Source of the DNA: an uncultured Oscillospiraceae bacterium
GTDB lineage: Bacteria; Bacillota; Clostridia; Oscillospirales; Acutalibacteraceae
Direction: 5' to 3'
NCBI GenBank assembly: GCA_902492895.1
Contig: CABUNG010000002.1
Coordinates: forward strand, 1-64,000
DNA: 64,000 nt
Shown here: positions 47,827 through 57,379 of the stretch, one piece after another
How positions within the stretch are numbered: position 1 is the stretch's first letter
Layout of the letters: each line of letters opens with the position of its first letter
Notes under the pieces: generated by a model
Databases searched by the model: none
Seen by the model: only the letters and a program-made list of their open reading frames with translations
Told to the model about the DNA's origin: nothing
Translations under genes and position numbers: made by a program

Positions 47827-48642
47827 TCACATCGTTTCCATCCACTGCGCGGCCAGCTCCACCCAAGTTTCACAGGCGGGCTGTACCCGTTCCGTCAGCC
47901 GATTGGCCAGGGCGAGCCCATGTCCGCCGTGGGTGTAGAGGTGAAGCTCAAAAGAGACGCCCGCCGCTCTCAGGGCGTTCGCCAGCATCAGGCTGTTTTC
48001 CACGGGAACGACGGGATCCTCGACCGTATGCCATAGAAAAACCGGGGGCGTTTCCGCCGTGACCTGCTTTTCTAGTGAAACGAGCTCCCGCTGTTCCTCA
48101 TACCGGTCGAGCAGCAGGTTGTGAATGGACTCATGGTGGGCAAAGCTTCCCGAAGTAATCACCGGGTAGGAGAGCAGAAGGCCGGTCGGCCGGTTGGCTC
48201 CCATCTCGAGACCGAGCGGAGCCGTTACGAAATCCCGGTTCCAGAACATGCCGAGACTCCCGGCCAGATGGCCGCCCGCTGAGAAACCGCAGACAAAGAG
48301 GCGGTCCGGATCGACGTTCCATTCCGCGGCGCGCTCCCGCACCATCGCCACGGCGGCGGAGAGTTCCAGGAGAGCTCCCGGAAAGGGCATGGGAGTGGTC
48401 GTATAGCGCAGAACGAAGACATGGTAGCCTCTGGCGCAGAACTGAGCCGCGACCGGTTCGGCTTCCCGGTTGGCCGTGAACGCGTAGGCTCCGCCCGGGC
48501 AGATGATCAGGGCGGGGCGGGGGCCTTGTTCCGCGCGGTCCCGCCAAGAGTCGAGGAGATAGGCGTGCAGGGCGGGGGTTCCGTCCGCGGATATGCCGGC
48601 GCGGGCGTAGTCTACATGAATAGGCAGGACGGGGGTATGCAT
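47827..48642 (-). CDS. Alpha/beta hydrolase (esterase/lipase, acetylxylan-esterase-like)
   Basis: A 271-residue esterase with the nucleophile motif GFSAGGHLAGS (serine in GxSxGG), the oxyanion segment ICPGGAYAFTANREAE, and an acid/His pair in PPVFLWHTVEDPVVPVE and LYTHGGHGLALANR. These are the hallmarks of the GDXG/HSL-like and acetyl-esterase families that deacetylate sugars. No signal peptide is seen, so it acts inside the cell. It is downstream of the glycan-binding genes and probably removes acyl groups from imported sugars (inference). Start ATG 48642. Confidence 0.88.
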   Translation of the reverse strand: MHTPVLPIHVDYARAGISADGTPALHAYLLDSWRDRAEQGPRPALIICPGGAYAFTANREAEPVAAQFCARGYHVFVLRYTTTPMPFPGALLELSAAVAMVRERAAEWNVDPDRLFVCGFSAGGHLAGSLGMFWNRDFVTAPLGLEMGANRPTGLLLSYPVITSGSFAHHESIHNLLLDRYEEQRELVSLEKQVTAETPPVFLWHTVEDPVVPVENSLMLANALRAAGVSFELHLYTHGGHGLALANRLTERVQPACETWVELAAQWMETM

Positions 48643-48674
48643 AAAGCGACATCCTTTCCGAAAACCGTATAAAG

Positions 48675-48706
48675 AACCCCCGCCGGGGGTCGGACCGGCG
48701 GGGGTT
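48675..48706 (-). terminator. Terminator of the glycan-locus operon
   Basis: AACCCCCGCCGG and CCGGCGGGGGTT form a 12-bp stem. On the minus strand it is followed by CTTTAT with a short T-rich tail. It lies directly after the stop of the triple-domain surface protein. Confidence 0.6.
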
Positions 48707-48721
48707 CAGGCTGATGAGAAA

Positions 48722-50839
48722 TCAGGCGTGTTCTTTACGTGCGCGCATGGCCAGCACCACGCCCGCCGCGGACGCAAAGAGCAGAACCGCCGCTGTGATC
48801 GGCAGCGCAGCGCCGGTCTTGGGCGTATCGTCTTCGCCCGGCGTCTGCAGGGAAGCGGCTGTGGCATCGAGCTTTTCGATGGTCAGGCCGTCCTTGGCGC
48901 CCCAGGAGGCGACCCCGATGGAACCGCCCTTATAGACGTCGCCGAAGCGGCCGAGGGTCCAGGTGCCGATTTCGGTGCCGTCGATGGAAACGGTAACAGA
49001 GGAGCCGTCCACGACGACCTTCAGGAGGAAGGATTCCCCGTAGGCGGCGTCTTTCCAACCGCCCGTGGAAGCCGCCAGCTTTTCAAAGTCGGCGTTCCAC
49101 TCATAGACGGCGACCTTGCCGCCCTGGATCCGGACGTCGAAGATGCCTTTGGCGGCCGGATCTTTGGAAGGAACGGCGGAACCCACGCCGAAGATGAGTT
49201 TGACCATGGGATTGGTGATATCCGCGGTCAGGCCGGTCAGGCCAGATACCTTCATTTCCACGGTGGTCGGCTCGGCCGCCAGCTTGGTGCCGGGCAGGAA
49301 AGCGCCCGCGTCTTTGGTCTCGTTGGGGGCCAGAATCAGTTTGCCGTTCTTCTGGGTCAGGGTGCCGTATCCGGCTTTCCAGGTCTTGGAAAGCAAGTCA
49401 ACCGGTTTGAGCACCTCTTCGCTGGAGGCCGGTTTGTCGGAGACGGAGGGCTCCTCGGAAGGTGTGGACGGAATGGAGGATCCGGAAGAGGTGCCGCCGG
49501 AGGACATTGTCGTGATGGTCATCTTTTCAACCGACAGTCCCTCTTTGGCGCCCCAGGTGGCGATGCCGAGCGTTCCGCCCGTGTAGGCGTCGCTGTAGCG
49601 GCCGAGGGTCCAGGTGCCGATCTCGGTGGAGTCGATGGAGACGGTGACCGAGGTGCCGGCCCGGACGACCTTCAGGGTGAAGCTTTCGCCATACGCCGCA
49701 TCCTTCCAGGCGCCGGTCGCGGCCGCCATTTTGCTTCCGTTCCACTCGTAGACAGCGACCTTGCCGCCCTGGATCCGGACATCAAAGATGCCGGTCCCGG
49801 CCGGATCGGAGGCGGCCGCAGAGTCGCCCAGGCCGAATACCAGTTTGACCATGGGGTTGGTGATATCCGCGGTCAGGCCGGTAAAACCCGAAATTTTCAT
49901 TTCTGCGGTTACATCCTCGTCTTCAAGAGCGGTGCCGGGCAGGAAGACGCCGGCGTTTTTGCCCTTGTCTGCAGCGGTCAGATTCAGCTTTCCGCCGGCC
50001 TGCTCCCAGGTGCCGTAGCCGGCTGTCCAGGTTTTGCCGAGCAGATCGGTCGTCACGGGCGTTTCCTCTGGAGTGCTCGAATCGGACGAGGTGCCCGATT
50101 CGGGGGCATCGCTCGATTCCGGAGCGGCGCTCGACTCGGGAGCCGCACTGGATTCCGGTGCCGCACTCGATTCGGGGGAAGAAGGCGTAAGGCTGGCAGA
50201 GGTGACGATGAACTTTTTCAGGGTGACGTTGAGGTCGGCTTTATAGGTGGTGACGCCGAGGCAGCCTCCGTCATAATTGTCCAGCGTACCTTCTGTTACA
50301 AGGGTGTTGTCGATATAAATCTTCACGTTTTTGGTCGCCGCGGTCAATTCCACCTTGAGTGTGAAAGCGCTCTTGTCGGCGGCCGCCGGAAACGCTTTCC
50401 ACGCGGACTTCCGGACCCATTTGTTGGTGCCGGGATCGAAAGCGTATAGACAGACGTTGTTGGTGGATTCGGGCTTTTGCAGCTCCTGAATGCGGGCTTG
50501 GGACATGCCGGCCGCATTGGTCAGCGGATTTTGGGCATCCTTAATGCCGAACTCCAGATAGAGCTGCGCATCGGCGCCGGAGTAACCGCTCACCTGCAGT
50601 TCGGCGACGAAATCCTCGTTTGGGAGGACAGTGCCGGTTGCAAAGGTCCGGCCCCAATCGCCGCTTTTAGCCGTCAGGACTTTGCCGGCCGCACCGTCGG
50701 TCCAGGTGCCTTTGTTCGTCCATTGTGTACCTAGATTGGTTTCAAATCCATCGGAGGCCGAAGCCAGAAAGAGGGGGACGCTGCACAGGATGATGAGCAG
50801 GGACATCCCGATGCATAGCCATTTGCTGGTTTTGCTCAT
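48722..50839 (-). CDS. Surface protein with three laminin-G/DUF1080-like beta-sandwich repeats
   Basis: A roughly 705-residue exported protein. The signal is WLCIGMSLLIILCSVPLFLASA. The first domain (about 30-205) resembles a glycan-binding laminin-G or DUF1080 jelly roll (DGFETNLGTQWTNKGTWTDG). A Pro/Glu/Ser linker with repeated ESSAAP units follows. Domains 2 and 3 are close copies of each other (DLLGKTWTAGYGTWEQ and DLLSKTWKAGYGTLTQ; both contain GIFDVRIQGGKVAVYEWN). The end TPKTG-hydrophobic-RARKEHA resembles a sortase signal. AAGGAAG lies 7 nt before the ATG at 50839. It probably binds polysaccharides at the cell wall. Confidence 0.75.
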   Translation of the reverse strand: MSKTSKWLCIGMSLLIILCSVPLFLASASDGFETNLGTQWTNKGTWTDGAAGKVLTAKSGDWGRTFATGTVLPNEDFVAELQVSGYSGADAQLYLEFGIKDAQNPLTNAAGMSQARIQELQKPESTNNVCLYAFDPGTNKWVRKSAWKAFPAAADKSAFTLKVELTAATKNVKIYIDNTLVTEGTLDNYDGGCLGVTTYKADLNVTLKKFIVTSASLTPSSPESSAAPESSAAPESSAAPESSDAPESGTSSDSSTPEETPVTTDLLGKTWTAGYGTWEQAGGKLNLTAADKGKNAGVFLPGTALEDEDVTAEMKISGFTGLTADITNPMVKLVFGLGDSAAASDPAGTGIFDVRIQGGKVAVYEWNGSKMAAATGAWKDAAYGESFTLKVVRAGTSVTVSIDSTEIGTWTLGRYSDAYTGGTLGIATWGAKEGLSVEKMTITTMSSGGTSSGSSIPSTPSEEPSVSDKPASSEEVLKPVDLLSKTWKAGYGTLTQKNGKLILAPNETKDAGAFLPGTKLAAEPTTVEMKVSGLTGLTADITNPMVKLIFGVGSAVPSKDPAAKGIFDVRIQGGKVAVYEWNADFEKLAASTGGWKDAAYGESFLLKVVVDGSSVTVSIDGTEIGTWTLGRFGDVYKGGSIGVASWGAKDGLTIEKLDATAASLQTPGEDDTPKTGAALPITAAVLLFASAAGVVLAMRARKEHA

Positions 50840-51037
50840 GTCACATCTTCCTTTCGTATTGCACATGGATTTCCAAAACCGTCAACCGACCTTAACGGCG
50901 CTGTGCCGAAAATACCAGCCGCCTCAGCGGTAAAATCCTTTTGACGACGGGACCGAAACCGGGTACAGGGAAACGCTGGACAGGATCATCGGCAGAGATC
51001 CGATTTCATGTCCGTTTACGAATCCCCTGCATACTCC

Positions 51038-51793
51038 TTAGCCGATTTTCAGCGTGACGTTCTGGAAAGTGGCGCTGGTGCCCCAGGTCGCAATGCCCAG
51101 ATAGCCGCCGGCGTATTCTGTGACCTCTATGTTTTCCTCGATAGCTTTGCCGTCGACGTAATAGGACGCTTTGTTGTCGGCGGTCATGACCAGCTTGATG
51201 TGGAAGGAGGTCTTCGCTTTCTGATCGTCGGTGAAATGGATGATTTTGCCGTATCGTCTCGTCGTGATGCCGGTGCCGGTGTAGAAAATACGCATCAGGT
51301 CGTCCTTGAAACCCAGACGGAGGTCGTACGCGCCCTGCTTGATATGCTCGCTGGTCTCCGACCCAAACAGCACCATGATCTGCGAGTTTTTCAGGGAGGA
51401 ATCGTCGACCGTCACATCCATCTCATACGTAAAGCCCTTTCCAGCCTCCATCTTGGTATCGGACAGTGCCCAGAAAGTCTTGGCGTCGTCCGCAAACACC
51501 TGGAATCCTTTTGCGGTTTCCATCCAGGAACCGAGCGTGACGGGGAATTTCAGATCGGATTTGAACGAGGATTGGGGAGGCGGAACCGTCGTGGGGGTGG
51601 AAGATTCGGTCGTGGGGGCTTCGGTGGTCGCCTCCGTCGTGTTTTCCGTCGAGGGAGCCGTGGTGGTGGAGTCGGAGCTGGTCTCAGATGCGGCCGAGGA
51701 ATCGGGCGTGCTTTCCGCAGGTTTTTCCCCGCAGCCCGCGGCGCAGGTCATGACCAGAAGGACGGCGCAGAGGATACAGAACCACTTTTTCAT
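51038..51793 (-). CDS. Lipoprotein with a laminin-G/DUF1080-like domain
   Basis: A 251-residue lipoprotein: lipobox CAAGC with lipidated C21, a Ser/Thr/Pro-rich linker (about 22-75), and one beta-sandwich domain ending ITEYAGGYLGIATWGTSATFQNVTLKIG-like, closely related to the repeats of the triple-domain protein. It probably binds the same glycan. Tightly packed with the sialidase-like genes upstream. Confidence 0.78.
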   Translation of the reverse strand: MKKWFCILCAVLLVMTCAAGCGEKPAESTPDSSAASETSSDSTTTAPSTENTTEATTEAPTTESSTPTTVPPPQSSFKSDLKFPVTLGSWMETAKGFQVFADDAKTFWALSDTKMEAGKGFTYEMDVTVDDSSLKNSQIMVLFGSETSEHIKQGAYDLRLGFKDDLMRIFYTGTGITTRRYGKIIHFTDDQKAKTSFHIKLVMTADNKASYYVDGKAIEENIEVTEYAGGYLGIATWGTSATFQNVTLKIG

Positions 51794-51843
51794 GTTGCGA
51801 TCTCCTTTTCTTCATATAGATAGTCCGGTCATCGGACCAATGC

Positions 51844-53094
51844 TTACACGATATCCTTCAGGGCGATGCGCATGACGTCGATGGCTTCCTTGTGCTTGGA
51901 GTAGATGATGTACATGTAGTCACCCTCCACAATGGCGTGCGGATAGGCGTAGATGCCGCCTTTGTAAAGGCCCGGAAACTGCAGGCGATAGGCCTCGGTG
52001 CGCAGCAGGAACCATTTGTTGAAGTCGGTGCCGTTATCCGAAACGCACAGGACCATCGGGTTGCGGCTGCTGTCGGGGACCGGGTTGCCGATGTAGAAGA
52101 AGCGTCCGTCGGGCAGGCGGCCGAACTGGAATTTGGACCAGCAGTCCGTGAACGCGGTCGGATACGGCTCGGTCCAGGTGACGCCGTCGTCGTAGCTCTC
52201 CGCGCACCACAGATAGTCGGTGTTGGTGCGCAGCATCAGATGGAGGATGCCGTCGTCGGTCTGGTAAAAACTGCTTTCGGTGAGAAGTTTCGCTCCCCGT
52301 TCATAGGCCGAGCCTTTGGGCACGACGCTGAGAGACCACCGGCCGATGCCGGACAGGTTGTCGGAATATGCCTGCGTCATGGCTCCCGTCATGATTAGAC
52401 GGCCGCTCTTGGTGGCGACAGGGGGATAATTGCCGCCGCCGGCGTTCGCGTAGCTATCCGCTTTGGTCCAGGTTTCTCCGTCGGTGGTGATCAGGGCGTG
52501 CAGCTTATTGTTCTCAATGGTGTACTGGGTATCGGCCAGGGGGCGCTTGGTGCCGTTTTCCCGCAGAGAAGCGGCATCGTATTCAAACGACCGGTAGTAG
52601 GCGACCAGGGTGTCCTCCCAAACATAAAAGCCCATCGGCACCATAACCTGCTCGGAATGTTCTCCCCTGGTGACGTCGGCCAGTGGTTTTGGCGTGCTCC
52701 AGTTCTGGAAGTCCGAACAGCTGGAGATCATCACATGCTGTCCGCAGTCGTCCTCGTCCTGGCGGCCCAGGGAGAACATGGCGTAGAGCTTGCCTTTGAA
52801 GCTGGCCAGGAAGGGGTGATGGGCGTAACTGGCGCCCTCGGCGGGCACGTAGATGCTCGCCACATCCGAGGCGATGGAGAGCTTGCCGGCGGTGGCTTCG
52901 TTGTTGATGAGCTTTGCGGATTCCTCCGCCGTGCGTGTGGGTTTGACGGTGGTCCAGCTGTGATCCAGCTTGGGATCCTTGGAGGACTCCTCCGGGGTGC
53001 TCGATGTTTCGGAGCCGTTCCCGCAGCCCGCGGCCAACAGGAGAACGCCCGCTGTCATGCCGGTGAGGATCCGCATCAGGCGCGAACCATTCAT
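51844..53094 (-). CDS. Sialidase-superfamily (BNR beta-propeller) lipoprotein, copy 2
   Basis: A 416-residue lipoprotein. Signal and lipobox LLAAGC (C24) are followed by a five- or six-bladed propeller with Asp-box-like elements (SYDDGVTWTEPYPT; SDNGTDFNKWFLL). The active-site-like residues of the family are spread over KFQFGRLPDGRFFYIGNPVPDSSRNPM. It shares most of its C-terminal half with the next gene (53110-54489), so the two are a tandem duplication. GGAGGAGA precedes the ATG. It may hydrolyse a sialic-acid-like residue or bind one; the substrate is unknown. Confidence 0.75.
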   Translation of the reverse strand: MNGSRLMRILTGMTAGVLLLAAGCGNGSETSSTPEESSKDPKLDHSWTTVKPTRTAEESAKLINNEATAGKLSIASDVASIYVPAEGASYAHHPFLASFKGKLYAMFSLGRQDEDDCGQHVMISSCSDFQNWSTPKPLADVTRGEHSEQVMVPMGFYVWEDTLVAYYRSFEYDAASLRENGTKRPLADTQYTIENNKLHALITTDGETWTKADSYANAGGGNYPPVATKSGRLIMTGAMTQAYSDNLSGIGRWSLSVVPKGSAYERGAKLLTESSFYQTDDGILHLMLRTNTDYLWCAESYDDGVTWTEPYPTAFTDCWSKFQFGRLPDGRFFYIGNPVPDSSRNPMVLCVSDNGTDFNKWFLLRTEAYRLQFPGLYKGGIYAYPHAIVEGDYMYIIYSKHKEAIDVMRIALKDIV

Positions 53095-53109
53095 ATTTGA
53101 TCTCCTCCT

Positions 53110-54489
53110 TTACGGTAACATGGACAGGGATACCCGCGTCACTTCAATGGCTTCCTTGTGCTTGGAATAGATCACGTACAGATACCCGTTCGCGATGACG
53201 GTGCTGGGATAGCCGTACACGCCGCCTTTGTACAGGCCGGGGATCTGCTGTTTGTAAGCCTCGTTGCGCAGGATGAACTGGCGGTTAAAATTCTGGCCGT
53301 CTTCCGACAAGCAAAGCATCAGCGGGTTGCGGTCGCTGCCCGGAATGGGGGAGCCGACATAGAAGAAGCGTCCGTCGGGCAGGCGGCCGAACTGGAACTT
53401 GGTGGAACAATCGGTGAAATTTGTTTGATAGGCTTTGGACCAGGTGGCCCCGTTGTCCTCGCTGCGGGAACACCAGAGAAATTTCGTATTGGTGCGCAGC
53501 ATCATGTAGATGACGCCGTCGTCGGTCTGGAAAAAAGACCCTTCGTTGATGATTTTTGCCCCCCGGCTGACCGCCTCGGCGCCGTCGATTTTACCGGTGA
53601 TAAAACCGGAAAGCCCCGTCGGATCGTCGGTGTAGGGATAGGTGGTGCCGCCGCACATGAGCAGGCGGCCGGATTTCAGGGGCAGCGGCCCGAAGTTGCA
53701 GCCGAAGGGGATGGACATCTTTTGCGGAGCACTCCAGGAGGCGCCGTCCGCTGTGGAAACCAGATGCATGGCATAATCGATGCGGTGCGCGTCCTCGAGC
53801 GGCCGGAGATTCGGGCCGCGCAGGGTATCGGCCCGGTATTCATAGGAGCCGTAGTAGACGATCAGGCGATTTCCATCGGTATAGACCCCGGCGTTGACCA
53901 GCACCAGCTCGGAATCCTGGCCCTGAACGGAATCGATCAGGGGTTCCGGCGTTGACCAGTTCAGGCCGTCTTTCGAAGTGGAGAGCATGATCCGCTGGCC
54001 GCAGTCGTCTTCGTTTTCATGCCCTTGGGAAAAGGTCGCGTAAAAAGTGCCTTTGAAATAGGCGATATGCGGATGATGGGCGTATCCCCATCCCACAGCG
54101 GGGGTATAGACGTTGCCGATATCGGTGGCAACCTTGTTGACGCCGTAGCCGTCGACGTTATTGATCCGTTTCGCGGCATCTTCCGGCGACAGAGAGGGGG
54201 CCACCGAACCGGAGGAGGTCGGTGGATTCGTCGGTTTGGAACCGGCGTCCGGGCCGGATGGGGCGGTGGTCGATCCGCTGGAGACGGCATCGTTGCCCGT
54301 TCCGGATGGGGCTGTGGTCGCGTTGCTGGAGATGGGCTCGGTGGATGGATTCATACTGGTCCCTCCCTCTTCCGCCGAGGCGGCGTCTCCGGATCCCGCC
54401 GGAGCCGGATCACCCGAACAGGCGGTCATGGATGCGGTCATGAGCAAAGCGGTCAGCAGAACGGCGGCTCGCCGGATATGCCGATTCAT
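53110..54489 (-). CDS. Sialidase-superfamily (BNR beta-propeller) lipoprotein, copy 1
   Basis: A 459-residue lipoprotein: lipobox SMTAC (C24), a long Gly/Ser/Thr/Pro-rich linker (about 28-105), then a propeller with STSKDGLNWSTPEPL, SRSEDNGATWSKAYQTNFTDC and KFQFGRLPDGRFFYVGSPIPGSDRNPL. The core is close to its neighbour (51844-53094), while the linker is longer. It probably recognises the same glycan. AAAGGAG precedes the ATG at 54489. Confidence 0.75.
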   Translation of the reverse strand: MNRHIRRAAVLLTALLMTASMTACSGDPAPAGSGDAASAEEGGTSMNPSTEPISSNATTAPSGTGNDAVSSGSTTAPSGPDAGSKPTNPPTSSGSVAPSLSPEDAAKRINNVDGYGVNKVATDIGNVYTPAVGWGYAHHPHIAYFKGTFYATFSQGHENEDDCGQRIMLSTSKDGLNWSTPEPLIDSVQGQDSELVLVNAGVYTDGNRLIVYYGSYEYRADTLRGPNLRPLEDAHRIDYAMHLVSTADGASWSAPQKMSIPFGCNFGPLPLKSGRLLMCGGTTYPYTDDPTGLSGFITGKIDGAEAVSRGAKIINEGSFFQTDDGVIYMMLRTNTKFLWCSRSEDNGATWSKAYQTNFTDCSTKFQFGRLPDGRFFYVGSPIPGSDRNPLMLCLSEDGQNFNRQFILRNEAYKQQIPGLYKGGVYGYPSTVIANGYLYVIYSKHKEAIEVTRVSLSMLP

Positions 54490-54510
54490 GTGGATGCTCC
54501 TTTCCCACTG

Positions 54511-55446
54511 TTAAGAGGCGTCGGCCTGCCGGCGTGCCTCCGCCTGGATACAGGTGCGGACATGGTCGAGCAGGCTGTCGAGCTGATGCACCTCGTCCAG
54601 ATAGACAGGTTTCATGTCCTGATACGGACAGGAGCGGGAATAATAGGACCGCATCAGGCCTTTTTCCACCAGCAGGGCCTTGGCGTTGGCGGGATAGAGC
54701 TGCTTTTCGATCTGGGAGGAAACCGCGAGAGCGTTCTGCACCAGTGTGGCCGTCTCGGGGTATCTCTTCCAGTTCCGGCAGAGCCACGCACACAAATCGG
54801 GCGCGAAGTTGGCCATGATGCCGCTGAATCCGGCCGCTCCGGCCTGCAGGGACTCGAGCAGGCTGATAGAATGGGCGTTGTACAGTCCCAGCGACGTGCC
54901 TTTCAGGATGGACAGCCGCCGTTCGATCCGATCGATATCGCAGCAGGTATCCTTTATGAAGCGGAACCGTCCGGTTGCGGCGACATAAGCCATTTCGTCG
55001 TCTTCCAGCACCCGTTTGAAGGGGACCGGGCATTCATACAGCCCGAGGTCGATATCCGGCAGGCGCTCGAGCGCCCGGTCGAGGTTTTCCCGGAATTCCG
55101 GGAAGCCGCCCTCCGGGGCAGAGAGGGTGTTGGTCAAGAGCACCAGGGCATCCGCCCCGGTATCCGCCATGCGCTCCCATTCCTCCTGCTGGTCCGCTTC
55201 GTTTTCGAAGCCGAGAACAGCGGCGATAACCGGGATGCGGGCCCGTTTTTTGACGCGCTTGGCGATATCGATGCGCTCCTCACGGGAGAGATAAAACATT
55301 TCGCTGGACTGGCAGACGGCGAACAGGCCGGCCGAGCCGCCCTCCTCATACCAATCCACCAGCCGGTCCAGGGATTCGAAATCCACACAGCCGTTATCGG
55401 TAAACGGCGTCAGCATCACAGGCCAGGAGCCGCGGTAATCCGTCAT
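54511..55446 (-). CDS. DapA/NanA-family lyase or synthase
   Basis: A 311-residue class-I aldolase-fold protein with a Schiff-base lysine K165 (FRFIKDTC) and the conserved tyrosine in LYECPVPFK (Y137). The N-terminal motif GSWPVMLTPFTDNGCVD and SSEMFYLSREER resemble this family, which includes N-acetylneuraminate lyase, dihydrodipicolinate synthase and KDG aldolases. In this sialidase-like context a sugar acid lyase, possibly for neuraminate, is the likeliest role. The substrate cannot be read from sequence. Confidence 0.85.
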   Translation of the reverse strand: MTDYRGSWPVMLTPFTDNGCVDFESLDRLVDWYEEGGSAGLFAVCQSSEMFYLSREERIDIAKRVKKRARIPVIAAVLGFENEADQQEEWERMADTGADALVLLTNTLSAPEGGFPEFRENLDRALERLPDIDLGLYECPVPFKRVLEDDEMAYVAATGRFRFIKDTCCDIDRIERRLSILKGTSLGLYNAHSISLLESLQAGAAGFSGIMANFAPDLCAWLCRNWKRYPETATLVQNALAVSSQIEKQLYPANAKALLVEKGLMRSYYSRSCPYQDMKPVYLDEVHQLDSLLDHVRTCIQAEARRQADAS

Positions 55447-55485
55447 TTTATAATCTCTTCTTTCCTTCGTAGTGGCGGCCCGGAC

Positions 55486-56385
55486 TCATGGCTGATCAAA
55501 CCGGCCGAAATATTCGCGGAAAAACGCCTCGCGGTTGACGCGGAAGGTCACTTCATGCCTTCCGTTTTCGGCATCCCGGGTCCAATGGGTCATGCCCCGC
55601 ACCCGGTCGCTCTGGAGCTCTACGTCCACGTGGCCGCGCTCGAATTGGCAGATGGTATCGTCAAACAGGGTGGCGGCAGCGAGAGGATCGTGGAAGATGA
55701 CGTAATCCCGGTTCCGGAACCATACCTCCGTCATGTCGATGAGTTCCTGAGGGAGACCTTTCTGGAAACGCTCCCGCACCTCGCTGACCGGCATCTTGAC
55801 CTGCAGGGTGACGTCGAGGCCGATAGAACGATGGACTTTGACCGGGGCCTTGTATACGATCGCCGTGGCATAGGCGTCGCCGTACGCGTTCCATTCCCGG
55901 GGGCCGCAGTTCTGGCTCCGTCCGAATACGCCGCACATCAGAACCAGCTCTTTCAGCAGAGACGGGATTTCAGGATCGGCAGCGAAGAGCAGACCGACGT
56001 TGGTCAGCGGCCCGATGGCGAGCAGGGTGATCTCTCCGGGATTGGCCCGGATGGTATCGATCATGAACTGGATGTGCCGATGCATCGGGAATTCGGTCTG
56101 ATGATCGTATTTGTTCAGGATTTCACCCTGGGGGGCGTGGGGCTGAATGGATTTTTCCAGCATCGGATCGCCGCATCCCGGATAGATCGGGATGTCGCCC
56201 TTGCCGGCCGCGCGGCACAGGCAGCTCGCGAGCATGGCCCGCTTGACCGGTTCCCCGGTCACGGTGGTGATGCCGACAAGCTCGCAGGCGGGCTGGCGCA
56301 GCAGGTACGCGAGGCATACCGCGTCGTCGATATCGGAGCCGATGTCGGTGTCGAGCAGGATCTTTTTGACGGGCGTGTTTTCCAT
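55486..56385 (-). CDS. Nucleoside hydrolase (IunH-like)
   Basis: A 299-residue ribonucleoside hydrolase with the calcium-binding motif DTDIGSDIDDA (D12, D14, D18, D20) and the conserved TLLAIGPLTNVGLLF and VTFRVNREAFFREYF segments. It cleaves N-glycosidic bonds, releasing ribose from nucleosides. I chose the ATG at 56385 (MENTPVKK), which has GGAGG about 6 nt upstream. Its presence beside sugar permeases suggests a ribosyl or other N-glycosyl substrate; ribosides are inference. Confidence 0.88.
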   Translation of the reverse strand: MENTPVKKILLDTDIGSDIDDAVCLAYLLRQPACELVGITTVTGEPVKRAMLASCLCRAAGKGDIPIYPGCGDPMLEKSIQPHAPQGEILNKYDHQTEFPMHRHIQFMIDTIRANPGEITLLAIGPLTNVGLLFAADPEIPSLLKELVLMCGVFGRSQNCGPREWNAYGDAYATAIVYKAPVKVHRSIGLDVTLQVKMPVSEVRERFQKGLPQELIDMTEVWFRNRDYVIFHDPLAAATLFDDTICQFERGHVDVELQSDRVRGMTHWTRDAENGRHEVTFRVNREAFFREYFGRFDQP

Positions 56386-56428
56386 GTGTGTTCCTCCTCT
56401 GATGATGCCTTCCTGGGCAGGATCTGTT

Positions 56429-57379
56429 TTATTCACCGGTCAGGCCGGCCCGTTCCATACCTTGGATAAATTTCTTCTGCAGAAACCCGAACATGACGAT
56501 GAGGGGCGAGACCACCATGAAGGTGCCGGCCATCAGCACCGCGTTGTTCAGGGCGTTGTTGTCGTTGATGTCGTACACGGTTTCGAGCGTATCCGCCGAC
56601 AGGGTCAGGGCGTTGGAAATGTTGTTCAGCCCCGCGGAGAGCATGCCGAGGTCCGCCTTGCTGACGAACATGGCCGGCTCGAAGTAGTTGCTCCAATGCC
56701 AGACCAGGGCCAGCACCAGCACCACCATGTACGCCGACCGGGCCACGGGAAACACGATGTAGGCATAGGTCCGCAGGAAACCGCAGCCGTCGATGTGCGC
56801 GGCCTCTTCCAATTCCTTGGGCAGGCCGCTGTAGAATTGGCGGAAGATGAAGATATACAGCGCGCCTTTCAGCCCGTAGCCGAGATAAGCGGGGATGATA
56901 AGGGGCAGGAAGGTGTTCAGCCAACCCAGCTTCGCATAGAGCAGATAAAGGGGCACGATGATGGTCTGGGTCGGGATGATCATGGCGAGGATGACCACGA
57001 ACAGCCAGAAGGAGCGCCCCGGAACTCGGAAGCGCGCCAGGCCATAGCCCGCCATGGAACAGGAGATGAGCTGGCCGAAGGTGGCCAGCAGGGTGACGAA
57101 CAGGCTGTTGCCGAAGCCGCGGGTGAAATTCATCAGTTTGGCGGCCGTGGCGTAGTTTTGGAAATGAAGGGAGCGCGGCAGCCAGGTGACCATAAAATTG
57201 TTCAGATCGTCGTTGGTCATCAGGGACTTGGAAATCATATAGAGAAAGGGATACAAAAACACAAAGGAAACGCCGAAAAGGAGCAGATAAATGCACAGAC
57301 GGGGCAGAAACCGGGCGGTTTTGTGTCCCGCGGTCTCCCATTTGCGGCGGGAGAGGGGGGAGAGCAGGGGCTTTGTCAT
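56429..57379 (-). CDS. ABC transporter permease, MalG type
   Basis: A 316-residue inner-membrane permease of the carbohydrate-uptake CUT1 family, with six helices. The EAA loop is EEAAHIDGCGFLRTYAYIVFP, which binds the ATPase. It overlaps the upstream MalF gene by 4 nt. Pairs with the 57376-58269 gene. No ATPase gene is adjacent, so a shared MsmK-type ATPase probably drives it (inference). Confidence 0.93.
   Translation of the reverse strand: MTKPLLSPLSRRKWETAGHKTARFLPRLCIYLLLFGVSFVFLYPFLYMISKSLMTNDDLNNFMVTWLPRSLHFQNYATAAKLMNFTRGFGNSLFVTLLATFGQLISCSMAGYGLARFRVPGRSFWLFVVILAMIIPTQTIIVPLYLLYAKLGWLNTFLPLIIPAYLGYGLKGALYIFIFRQFYSGLPKELEEAAHIDGCGFLRTYAYIVFPVARSAYMVVLVLALVWHWSNYFEPAMFVSKADLGMLSAGLNNISNALTLSADTLETVYDINDNNALNNAVLMAGTFMVVSPLIVMFGFLQKKFIQGMERAGLTGE

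Noticed and set aside
54019..56469. A long rightward frame across the lyase and nucleoside hydrolase genes
   Set aside because: It is antisense to three clear genes and has no recognisable domain.
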